From positions 1-64,000 of the forward strand of contig NZ_JAAGKM010000005.1 of NCBI RefSeq assembly GCF_019308355.1: a stretch of 64,000 bases of DNA, in the 5' to 3' direction. Below, in pieces: positions 46,900 to 54,198 of the stretch (within the stretch, counting starts at the first letter, position 1; each line of letters begins with the position of its first letter). The DNA is from Empedobacter falsenii (GTDB lineage Bacteria; Bacteroidota; Bacteroidia; Flavobacteriales; Weeksellaceae). Under the pieces are notes generated by a model that was not told where the DNA came from, did not search any database, and saw only the letters and a program-made list of their open reading frames with translations. Both the position numbers and the translations under genes were made by a program.

Positions 46900-46971
46900 G
46901 GTCCCTTCGTCTATCGGTTAGGACACTAGATTTTCATTCTAGAAAGAGGGGTTCGATTCCCCTAGGGACTA
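46900..46971 (+). tRNA. tRNA-Glu (TTC)
   Basis: Third identical 72-base copy. A terminator begins 3 bases after the discriminator. Confidence 0.96.
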
Positions 46972-46973
46972 CT

Positions 46974-47003
46974 AAAAAGCATTCAGATTTGGATGCTTTT
47001 TTT
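46974..47003 (+). terminator. Terminator after the last tRNA-Glu
   Basis: AAAAAGCAT and ATGCTTTTTTT arms around TCAGATTTGG, followed by more T. Confidence 0.8.
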
Positions 47004-47045
47004 ATTTTGAAATAGTTTAGTTTATATTGATTTATTGCGATCAAT

Positions 47046-47084
47046 AAAAAGGCGTTTGAGGAAATAAACTTCAAACGCTTTTTG
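47046..47084 (-). terminator. Terminator of the oligopeptide ABC ATPase gene
   Basis: GCGTTTGA (47052-47059) pairs with TCAAACGC (47071-47078); the minus strand then reads CTTTTTATTG. It lies 18 bases past the stop codon. Confidence 0.8.
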
Positions 47085-47102
47085 CTTTTATAAAGGATCC
47101 TT

Positions 47103-48806
47103 TTATAGCTTTGGAATTGCTTCTATCAATTCTTTGGTATAGTTTGTTATCGGATGCGCATAAACCTTGTCTGCATCGTTCAATTCTTTCATTTCTCCGT
47201 GTTGCATGACCAATAATTGATCACTCATATATTTTACAACCGCCAAATCGTGCGAAATAAATATATAGGTAAAACTAAACTCTGTTTTCAAATCATTTAA
47301 TAAATTCAAGACTTGCGCCTGAACAGAAACATCCAACGCAGAAACAGATTCATCACAAATGATAAATTTAGGATTTAAAGCCAAAGCACGAGCAATCCCG
47401 ATACGTTGACGTTGCCCACCAGAGAATTCGTGCGGATATTTGTTCAAATCTTGATCTGATAAACCCACTTTTTGTAAAAGAGATGAAGCCGTTTTTAATC
47501 GCTCAGCTTTATTCTGACCAATTTTATGCACTTGCATTGGTTCTGTAATAATTTGCGCAATGGTTTGGCGAGGATTTAAACTTGAATATGGATCTTGGAA
47601 AATAATCTGAATTTCTCTTCTTAATTTACGAATTTGCTCTTTTTTTAGTTTCGTAATATCTATACCATTATAATAAATTTCGCCGGCAGTTGATTTTTCT
47701 AATAACAAAACCGTTCTACTCAAGGTTGTTTTTCCAGAACCCGATTCGCCAACCAAGCCCATTGTTTCACCTGGATATACTTTGAATGAAATATCATCGA
47801 CAGCTTTTACATTCGGGATTGTAGCGTTTCCAAATAGAGTCGAAGGATAGAAATATTTCTTCAAGTTCTTAACCTCTAAAATTGGAGGATTTACATAAAT
47901 TTTTTCGTGAAAAGCTTCTCGTTCCTCTTCTGTATAGATTTCAGTTTTGAAATTTGGATTTTCTAAGAAATCTTTCACCGTAGGTAAACGTTTTGCGCGT
48001 TCATCCAATCGAGGTCGACAAGCAATTAAACCTTTTGTATAATTTTCTTTCGGATGATTAAAAATAGTTTCCACATTTCCTTGTTCTACAACATCACCAC
48101 GAAACATCACCAAAATTTCTTCGCAAACATTTGCAATTACGCCCAAATCGTGAGAAATAAACAACATGCTCATGTTATTTTTTTCTTGTAATTCTTTCAA
48201 TAAATCTAACGTCGCTTTTTGCACCGTAACGTCCAAAGCTGTTGTAGGTTCATCCGCAATCAATAATTTCGGCTCGCAAGAAATCGCCATTGCTATCATT
48301 ACACGTTGCTTTTGTCCGCCAGATAATTCGTGCGGATAGGCTTTATAAATACGTTCGGGATTTGGTAATTTTACTTGTTCAAAAAGATGAAGAACTTTCT
48401 TTTTAGCTTCTTCTTTCGATAAATTTTGATGCAAACGAATCGCTTCTTCCACTTGTTCCCCGCAACGTAAACTTGGATTTAGAGAAGTCATTGGTTCTTG
48501 AAAAATCATTCCGATTTCATTTCCTCTTATTTTTTCCAGTTCTTTAGGCGAAAGTTTAAGCAAATCTATCATTTTATCATCTTGACGAAAAAGAATTTCA
48601 CTTTTGGGATGAATAATTGCATTAGGAGACAATAAACCCATAATTGCCAATGAAGTTAACGACTTTCCTGAGCCAGATTCTCCAACAATTCCTAATGTAT
48701 CACCTTGTTCTACTTTGAAATTGATGTTATTCAAAACTTGTTTATCTCCAAAAGAAATCGATAAATTTTTGACCTCGATAATATAATGTAAATCTTGCTT
48801 TTGCAT
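47103..48806 (-). CDS. Duplicated ABC ATPase of a peptide importer (YejF/DppDF type)
   Basis: This 567-residue protein is a fusion of two ATPase domains. The first (about 8-260) has GESGSGKS, LSGGQKQRVMIA and LLIADEPTTALD. The second (about 308-560) has GESGSGKTT, FSGGQRQRIGIARAL and FIICDESVSALD. Each is followed by an oligopeptide-transporter C-terminal segment. Such double ATPases energise di/oligopeptide importers, or microcin-type importers such as YejABEF. The membrane and binding-protein partners are not next to it, so the rest of the transporter must be encoded elsewhere. Confidence 0.92.
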   Translation of the reverse strand: MQKQDLHYIIEVKNLSISFGDKQVLNNINFKVEQGDTLGIVGESGSGKSLTSLAIMGLLSPNAIIHPKSEILFRQDDKMIDLLKLSPKELEKIRGNEIGMIFQEPMTSLNPSLRCGEQVEEAIRLHQNLSKEEAKKKVLHLFEQVKLPNPERIYKAYPHELSGGQKQRVMIAMAISCEPKLLIADEPTTALDVTVQKATLDLLKELQEKNNMSMLFISHDLGVIANVCEEILVMFRGDVVEQGNVETIFNHPKENYTKGLIACRPRLDERAKRLPTVKDFLENPNFKTEIYTEEEREAFHEKIYVNPPILEVKNLKKYFYPSTLFGNATIPNVKAVDDISFKVYPGETMGLVGESGSGKTTLSRTVLLLEKSTAGEIYYNGIDITKLKKEQIRKLRREIQIIFQDPYSSLNPRQTIAQIITEPMQVHKIGQNKAERLKTASSLLQKVGLSDQDLNKYPHEFSGGQRQRIGIARALALNPKFIICDESVSALDVSVQAQVLNLLNDLKTEFSFTYIFISHDLAVVKYMSDQLLVMQHGEMKELNDADKVYAHPITNYTKELIEAIPKL

Positions 48807-48885
48807 GGCAAATTGTTGCTTGGTAAATGAAGTGGAAATTTAGTGATTTTTTTAATCATTTTCTCGAATCAATAATTTCTAAGAT

Positions 48886-48912
48886 TTTGTATTTATAAAT
48901 TTTGTAATTTTG
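48886..48912 (+). promoter_or_regulatory. Candidate promoter of the CNNM/CorC gene
   Basis: TAATTTTG at 48905-48912 matches the -7 box; TTTG at 48886-48889 is a -33 candidate with a short spacing of 15. If used, it gives a leader of about 100 bases that contains the hairpin at 48971-49006. Confidence 0.45.
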
Positions 48913-48970
48913 CTACGAATCAAAACGTTGTGATTTTTAATTTTTTTTATTAATTTAGATGTATTGATTT

Positions 48971-49006
48971 ACTGACTTATAAAAACTTATAACAAGTCAG
49001 TTTTTT
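48971..49006 (+). terminator. Terminator-like hairpin in the leader of the CNNM/CorC gene
   Basis: ACTGACTT (48971-48978) pairs with AAGTCAGT (48994-49001), and six T follow in all, ending 12 bases before the start codon. The upstream gene is divergent, so this hairpin cannot serve as its terminator. It may be a conditional terminator for the downstream gene. Confidence 0.6.
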
Positions 49007-49017
49007 AAATTCGAAGA

Positions 49018-50439
49018 ATGGATACATACTCCCAGATTTCGACATTGTTTTTAGTCGCTAATCACAATGTCGCCGATGAAATTTCTGTAGCAAAACTTTT
49101 GCTTACAATTTTCCTTGTTTTATTAAATGGTTTTTTCGTTGCAGCCGAGTTTGCAATTGTAAAAGTACGTTCGTCACAAATTGAAGTTAATCAAGATATT
49201 AACGAAAGAACTTCAAATGCTGCAAAACGAATCGTTAATCATTTAGATTCTTATCTTGCCGCAACACAATTAGGTATTACATTAGCTTCGCTTGGTCTTG
49301 GTTGGGTTGGAGAAAGCTCTTTAACACCTGTAATCGTAAAACTTTTTGAAGTAGTTGGTTTAACTTCTCCTTCTTGGACAGCGATTGCGCATAATGTTGC
49401 ATTCCCAGCAGCTTTCGTTATCATTACTATTTTGCACATTGTTTTTGGTGAGTTAGCGCCGAAATCTATTGCGATTCAGTATCCAACAAAAACTACTTTT
49501 ACAGTAGCTTGGCCTCTTCGTGCATTTTATTTTGTTTTCAAACCTCTTATTGTTTTAATGAATGGTTTGGCAAATGTAATTCTTCGTGCGATTGGAATTC
49601 ATCCTATTCATGGAGGTGAAATTCACACAGAAGAAGAGTTGAAAATGATTATTACAGAAAGTTCTGAAGGTGGAGCAATTGAAGAATCTGAGCGTAATTT
49701 AATTCAAAATGTGTTTGAGTTTGATGATCGTCGAGTGATGAATATTCAAACATTACGTAAAAATGTTTCTGCAATTAATATTAATACTTCTGTAAAAGAT
49801 GCGTTAGATTATGCGATTAATGAAGGTTATTCGCGTTATCCTGTTTACGAAGAAGAATTTGATAATATAAAAGGTATCATTTACGCTAAGGATTTAATCA
49901 AGCAATTATTGGAAAATCCAAATCAAACTGAAATTGAAGGATTGTTGCGAGAGCCAATTTTTATCTCAGAAAATGCATTGATTAAGAATGTAATGAAACA
50001 ATTTCAGAAAAAACATATGCAAATTGCAATTGTAACAAATGAAGTTGGTGAAGTTGCAGGAATTGTTTCGATGGAAGATATTTTGGAGGAGTTGGTTGGA
50101 GAAATTCAAGACGAATATGATAACGAAGATCCGATAGTTTCTCGTGTTTCTGAAGGTGTTTATAATATAAATGCACACAACGCGATAAGCGATATTAATC
50201 GTTTAGTACCGTTTAGATTCGAAGAAAGTGAACATTATGATACGTTGGCTGGATTGATTTCTGAATGTTATCCTGATAAAGAATTAACGGAAGGAGATTT
50301 GATTGATTTGGAAGAATATACAGGAACAATTATCAAAATGTACCGAAATTCTGTTGAGCAAGTTCAATTGAAAGTGAAAGATGAATTGATTGAAAACTTT
50401 CGCGATGAACCAGATTCAGCCGAAGATGATGAAAATTAA
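49018..50439 (+). CDS. CNNM/CorC-family membrane protein (hemolysin C-like)
   Basis: This 473-residue protein has an N-terminal DUF21 membrane domain of four helices (about 25-195; FLVLLNGFFVAAEFAIVKVRSS, TLASLGLGWVGE), a CBS pair (about 210-335; EEELKMIITESSEGG marks the linker) and a C-terminal CorC_HlyC domain. Members transport or regulate Mg2+ and, in some cases, Co2+ or Na+. A terminator-like hairpin just ahead of the start suggests leader control. It ends in a terminator of the ATCCGCT family. Confidence 0.9.
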   Translation: MDTYSQISTLFLVANHNVADEISVAKLLLTIFLVLLNGFFVAAEFAIVKVRSSQIEVNQDINERTSNAAKRIVNHLDSYLAATQLGITLASLGLGWVGESSLTPVIVKLFEVVGLTSPSWTAIAHNVAFPAAFVIITILHIVFGELAPKSIAIQYPTKTTFTVAWPLRAFYFVFKPLIVLMNGLANVILRAIGIHPIHGGEIHTEEELKMIITESSEGGAIEESERNLIQNVFEFDDRRVMNIQTLRKNVSAININTSVKDALDYAINEGYSRYPVYEEEFDNIKGIIYAKDLIKQLLENPNQTEIEGLLREPIFISENALIKNVMKQFQKKHMQIAIVTNEVGEVAGIVSMEDILEELVGEIQDEYDNEDPIVSRVSEGVYNINAHNAISDINRLVPFRFEESEHYDTLAGLISECYPDKELTEGDLIDLEEYTGTIIKMYRNSVEQVQLKVKDELIENFRDEPDSAEDDEN

Positions 50440-50458
50440 TCATTAGAAAATATAGAAT

Positions 50459-50487
50459 AAAAAATCCGCTCATTAGCGGATTTTTTT
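50459..50487. terminator. Bidirectional terminator between CNNM and exonuclease genes
   Basis: AAAAAATCCGCT, loop CATT, AGCGGATTTTTTT; between convergent stop codons. Same core as the terminators at 16192, 23471 and 35853. Confidence 0.85.
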
Positions 50488-50492
50488 CGTTT

Positions 50493-51200
50493 TTATATAT
50501 CTTCTTTTCGTTGTAAAGGTTGATCGTAACGCATTTTTCGGAAAACATTAATCAAGGTTACAACATCTTTTTCACAATAATCTTTGATGCGTTCTACATT
50601 GTTTTCATCGTAATAAACTCGTGCAACTTGTGAACCATCGATATCATCTTTTGGTGTTGGAATTTCGAAAACATTTGCCAATAAATCTAACGATGTAAAG
50701 TTCTTGTAATCGCCAAATTTCCATAATTCCATTGTATCCAAATGCTGAACTTCCCATGGCTTTTTACCAAATAATTGCAAAATAGCTGGAATTTCAATTT
50801 GATTAATCATCATTCGGCGAGCGATGTACGGAAAATCAAACTCTTTTCCGTTGTGTGCACATAAAATATGATCAGGCTTGAAAAAATTTTCAATCAACAT
50901 TGAATTAAAATCTTCTAACAATTTCTTTTCGTCGTGACCATAAAAACTTTTGATATGAATAAAAGAATCTTTAACTACAATTCCGACTGAAATGCATACA
51001 ATTTTTCCAAATTCAGCCATGATTCCAGCACGTTCGTGATAAAATTCTTCAGGAGAAATTTCATTATTATTGCGTTGATAAGCTGTTTTCTTTTCCCAAA
51101 GAGCTTGTGTTCTTTCAGACAAAAGATTCCAATCATCGGTTTGTGGAACCGTTTCGATATCTAAAAATAATATTTTACTGTAAGGAATTCGTTGGATCAT
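50493..51200 (-). CDS. DnaQ-like 3'-5' exonuclease
   Basis: This 235-residue protein has an RNase H-like exonuclease fold. Exo I is FLDIETVPQ (Asp14, Glu16), Exo II is in ILCAHNGKEFDFPYIARR, and Exo III is YCEKDVVTLINVF with Asp in the YxxxD-type arrangement. The family (predicted 3'-5' exonuclease related to the PolB exonuclease domain) is widespread in Bacteroidota. Substrate is not established. Its start lies 26 bases inside the end of the upstream serine-hydrolase gene, so the two are coupled. Confidence 0.88.
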   Translation of the reverse strand: MIQRIPYSKILFLDIETVPQTDDWNLLSERTQALWEKKTAYQRNNNEISPEEFYHERAGIMAEFGKIVCISVGIVVKDSFIHIKSFYGHDEKKLLEDFNSMLIENFFKPDHILCAHNGKEFDFPYIARRMMINQIEIPAILQLFGKKPWEVQHLDTMELWKFGDYKNFTSLDLLANVFEIPTPKDDIDGSQVARVYYDENNVERIKDYCEKDVVTLINVFRKMRYDQPLQRKEDI

Positions 51201-52380
51201 TTTCTTTCACTTTTTGATTAATTCTCATTGCTTCGTCTACCAATCGGTAAACATCGCCATCTGCAATTGGATGATTGTTTGGTTGATCATTATGCGTTTT
51301 TCCAGTTCGAACAATAACTAATTTTTCTGAAGGAATTACAATGATACGTTGTCCCAAATGTCCTAACATTGCATAAAAAGGCGTTTTGTAATTGTAATCC
51401 ATCCAAACTGAATAACCATAAATTTGTGACTCATTTGGTCCGAATGCTTTTTTGTTTGGTAAAACCATTTTCTGAACAAATACTGAATCTAAAATTTGTT
51501 TTCCGTACCAATTTCCATCATTCAATAATAATTGTCCAAGTTTGGCAAAATCTCGCGCTGTTGCATTGAAGCAACAATAGGTTTTCTCCATTCCTTTCGG
51601 ATTATCTTTCGACCATTGTGCATCTAATTCCATACCCATTGGTTGCCAAAATTCTTCTTGAAAATATTGTGATAACGATTTATTTTTTAACGCGCGTTCA
51701 ATCACAATTCCTAATAATTGCGTGTCACTCGATTGATATTTGAAATGTCCACCAGGTTGAGAAACAAATTTTCGAGCTAACATTTGTTTAACTATATCAT
51801 CGCCATAATATGCTTTTGCAGTAGGATTTAGAGGAAAATAATAATCTTCGTCCCAATCATAACCAGAAGTCATCGCAGATAAATCACCAACGGTGCATTC
51901 AGCTCCAAATTTATCGTTTTTAAATTCGGGAATAAAATCTGTTATTTTTTGATCTAAACCTTTGATATAACCTTGTTCAATCGCTTTTCCTAACATCATT
52001 GTCGTGAATGTTTTCGCCATCGAAAAAGAATTGGTAATATCATTTTGCGCATATCCATTGAAATAATATTCGCTCAAAATTTGATTATCTTTTATAATAA
52101 CTAACCCAGCAGTTCCGAAATCGTTCATCTCCTTTTCGAAATTAGCTGACAACGGAAATTGATTATAATCTAAATGTTGATGCCAAACTCGCGGTGCATC
52201 TGCCAAAATTACATTGTTATCAAAATCTTTGTAATCGTTGATATTTGCAGTGCTTTCACCTTTCATATAGGTTAATTTTACGCCACGAAAAATGTAGTCA
52301 TTCCCTGTTGCATAAAGAATTAGGATTAATACACAAATGATTACGATGAACCATTTTATTATTTTCCAAAGTATTTTCAT
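51175..52380 (-). CDS. Serine hydrolase of the beta-lactamase class C / PBP fold
   Basis: This 401-residue protein has an N-terminal membrane anchor (residues 4-26) and a periplasmic beta-lactamase-like domain with SxxK at Ser120-Lys123 (FSMAKTF) and a YxN-type motif plausible in DWDEDYYFP or GYSVW. Members include 6-aminohexanoate-dimer hydrolase-like esterases and D-amino-peptidases; true beta-lactamase activity is not implied. Its 3' end overlaps an exonuclease gene by 26 bases. Confidence 0.85.
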   Translation of the reverse strand: MKILWKIIKWFIVIICVLILILYATGNDYIFRGVKLTYMKGESTANINDYKDFDNNVILADAPRVWHQHLDYNQFPLSANFEKEMNDFGTAGLVIIKDNQILSEYYFNGYAQNDITNSFSMAKTFTTMMLGKAIEQGYIKGLDQKITDFIPEFKNDKFGAECTVGDLSAMTSGYDWDEDYYFPLNPTAKAYYGDDIVKQMLARKFVSQPGGHFKYQSSDTQLLGIVIERALKNKSLSQYFQEEFWQPMGMELDAQWSKDNPKGMEKTYCCFNATARDFAKLGQLLLNDGNWYGKQILDSVFVQKMVLPNKKAFGPNESQIYGYSVWMDYNYKTPFYAMLGHLGQRIIVIPSEKLVIVRTGKTHNDQPNNHPIADGDVYRLVDEAMRINQKVKENDPTNSLQ

Positions 52381-52515
52381 TTCAAAAATTTAGAATCTTT
52401 TACTAAAATAAGCTTTTACTATTAAATAATGTTAAAATTCTATCATTTCGGAATCATATTTGTTGAGTTATTGTGTATCTTTATACAAGAAAATTAAATC
52501 TAAAAAATAAATATT

Positions 52516-53118
52516 ATGGCTTTTGAATTAGCAAAATTACCTTATGCATTTGATGCATTAGAACCTCATATTGACGCAAAAACAATGGAAATTCACCATG
52601 ATAAACACCATGCTGCGTACACAAATAATTTGAATGCTGCTATTGAAGGAACTGATTTAGCAAACGCTACAATCGAAGAAATTTTAGCAAAAGGAACTGA
52701 CAAACCTGCTGTTCGTAACAATGGTGGAGGTTTCTATAATCACAATTTATTCTGGGAAATTTTAACTCCAGGTGGTGCTAATCAACCAACTGCAGAAGTT
52801 GCTGATGCAATTAACGCTGCTTTTGGATCTTTTGAAGCTTTCAAAGATGAGTTTTCTAAAGCTGCTGCAACACGCTTTGGTTCTGGATGGGCTTGGTTAA
52901 TCGTAAAAGATGGAAAATTAGTTGTTACATCAACTCCAAATCAAGATTCTACTTTGATGCCGGTTGCTGATGTACAAGGATTTCCAGTTTTAGGATTAGA
53001 TGTTTGGGAACATGCTTATTACTTAAACTACCAAAACCGTCGTCCTGATTATATTGAGGCTTTCTTCTCTGTAATTAACTGGGATAAAGTTGCGGAAAGA
53101 TATGCATCTGCAAAATAA
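52516..53118 (+). CDS. Fe/Mn superoxide dismutase
   Basis: This 200-residue enzyme begins with the typical [13 protein letters not shown] and [17 protein letters not shown] (first metal His at residue 27). It has [11 protein letters not shown] and the metal-binding [16 protein letters not shown]. It detoxifies superoxide in the cytoplasm; there is no signal peptide. The sequence does not by itself settle Fe versus Mn use. Its terminator overlaps the promoter area of folB. Confidence 0.96.
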   Translation: MAFELAKLPYAFDALEPHIDAKTMEIHHDKHHAAYTNNLNAAIEGTDLANATIEEILAKGTDKPAVRNNGGGFYNHNLFWEILTPGGANQPTAEVADAINAAFGSFEAFKDEFSKAAATRFGSGWAWLIVKDGKLVVTSTPNQDSTLMPVADVQGFPVLGLDVWEHAYYLNYQNRRPDYIEAFFSVINWDKVAERYASAK

Positions 53119-53144
53119 TAAGGTTTAAAAAAATTAAACAATAC

Positions 53145-53177
53145 AAGACTTGTGTAGAAATACGCAAGTCTTTTTTT
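53145..53177 (+). terminator. Terminator after superoxide dismutase
   Basis: AAGACTTG (53145-53152) pairs with CAAGTCTT (53165-53172), extended by T to 53177. The next -7 element begins at the last T. Confidence 0.85.
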
Positions 53178-53184
53178 ATCTTTG
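53177..53184 (+). promoter_or_regulatory. -7 element of folB, directly abutting the gene
   Basis: TATCTTTG ends only 4 bases before the folB ATG, so transcription would start at or within a base or two of the start codon. That predicts a leaderless or nearly leaderless folB mRNA. The -33 box is not clear and would fall in the terminator of the preceding gene. Confidence 0.5.
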
Positions 53185-53188
53185 AACT

Positions 53189-53545
53189 ATGGGAATAATT
53201 ATTTTAGAAAATATAAAAATATATTCGAATCACGGATGTTTAGATGAAGAAGCACGTATTGGTTCTGATTATTTGGTTGATTTGGAAGCGCATGCAGACT
53301 TTACGAAAGCAACAGAATCGGATGAATTGATAGATGCTTTGGATTATGTTTCGTTAAATAAAATTGTGAAGGAAGAAGTAGGTATTCGTTCAAAACTTTT
53401 GGAACATGTTTGTAAAAGAGTCTTAGATCGTATAGGTCAAGAACTTACGAATGTCACGTATGCAAAAGTAAAATTATCTAAGCTGAATCCTCCTATTGGT
53501 GGGCATGTAGAAAAAGTGAGTGTTATTTTAGAAAAATCGTATTAA
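53189..53545 (+). CDS. folB: Dihydroneopterin aldolase
   Basis: This 118-residue FolB-fold enzyme has IILENIKIYSNHGCLDEEARIG at the N-terminus, the active-site region around DALDYVSLNKIV (conserved Tyr) and KLSKLNPPIGGHVEKVSV with the late conserved Lys/Pro. It converts dihydroneopterin to hydroxymethyl-dihydropterin in folate synthesis. Length is right for the family. No other folate genes are adjacent. Confidence 0.93.
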   Translation: MGIIILENIKIYSNHGCLDEEARIGSDYLVDLEAHADFTKATESDELIDALDYVSLNKIVKEEVGIRSKLLEHVCKRVLDRIGQELTNVTYAKVKLSKLNPPIGGHVEKVSVILEKSY

Positions 53546-53569
53546 ACTTTTTTTTTCTGAAATTATTGC

Positions 53570-53577
53570 TATATTTG
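53570..53577 (+). promoter_or_regulatory. -7 element of tRNA-Cys
   Basis: TATATTTG lies 20 bases upstream of the tRNA; a -33 TTTG is not present in perfect form. Confidence 0.5.
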
Positions 53578-53597
53578 CAATCCAAAACAACGGGAAT

Positions 53598-53668
53598 GGT
53601 TCCTTGACCGAGAGGCTAGGTAGCGGTCTGCAAAACCGTCCACAGCGGTTCGAATCCGCTAGGAACCT
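53598..53668 (+). tRNA. tRNA-Cys (GCA)
   Basis: 71 bases: acceptor GGTTCCT/AGGAACC, discriminator T (U73, the Cys identity base), anticodon GCA in CTGCAAA, T-loop TTCGAAT. It marks the border between the conserved gene block and the accessory region that follows. Confidence 0.95.
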
Positions 53669-53673
53669 CAATT

Positions 53674-53714
53674 AAAAAGTTAATTGTCTTGTATTTAGAT
53701 AGTTAACTTTTTTT
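53674..53714 (+). terminator. Terminator after tRNA-Cys
   Basis: AAAAAGTTAA (53674-53683) pairs with TTAACTTTTT (53703-53712) and T continues. Shortly after it TAGTCCGA occurs twice (53724-53731 and 53735-53742). Confidence 0.75.
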
Positions 53715-53835
53715 GTTTTTCAATAGTCCGACATTAGTCCGATTTTACTCGATTTCTTACTTTTGTTTTACTAAGATAATAAAAAATCAATCTTTTATAA
53801 GAAGATATATTTTTTTTCAATACAATTTATTTCTA

Positions 53836-54198
53836 TTAATATGATAAATGTCCTGCACCATTGCACATTGAACAAATTTCAGACTCTTTCTGACCATTAG
53901 CAGGGTTTATGTAATCAGTATACCCTTTACCGAAACACATAATACATTTTTTGGTTTCGTAAATTCTTCCATCATTACCTCTTTGATATTCTTGATTAGA
54001 ATGTGGATCTATTCCATTATTATATTTGTCTTCAACTTCATCAATTAAATCATGTACTTTCTTTGTATGTTTTTTGCCACAATTTATGCTACATATCTGT
54101 GAAGAATATGGATCTGATTGAGGTCTCCAAACTCCATCGGATACTTCTTTGTAACCATTATGTGTAAATGCTTTGTGACAGATGCTACAAATTGTTAT
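53836..54198 (-). CDS. Zinc-finger protein, 120 residues, without a canonical start codon
   Basis: An open frame downstream of res encodes ITICSICHKAF, then CSINCGKKH, and two CxxCxGxG units of the DnaJ zinc-finger type (CIMCFGKG at 85-92, CSMCNGAG at 109-116). In all it has two cysteine clusters able to hold two zinc ions. The frame is intact and protein-like, but the first codon available is ATA at 54198, which overlaps the res stop as ATAA, just where ATGA coupling would be expected. Either ATA is used at low efficiency, a -1 slip at AAAA near the res end produces a Res fusion, or the gene was silenced by a point change. No family is assigned. Confidence 0.5.
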   Translation of the reverse strand: MTICSICHKAFTHNGYKEVSDGVWRPQSDPYSSQICSINCGKKHTKKVHDLIDEVEDKYNNGIDPHSNQEYQRGNDGRIYETKKCIMCFGKGYTDYINPANGQKESEICSMCNGAGHLSY

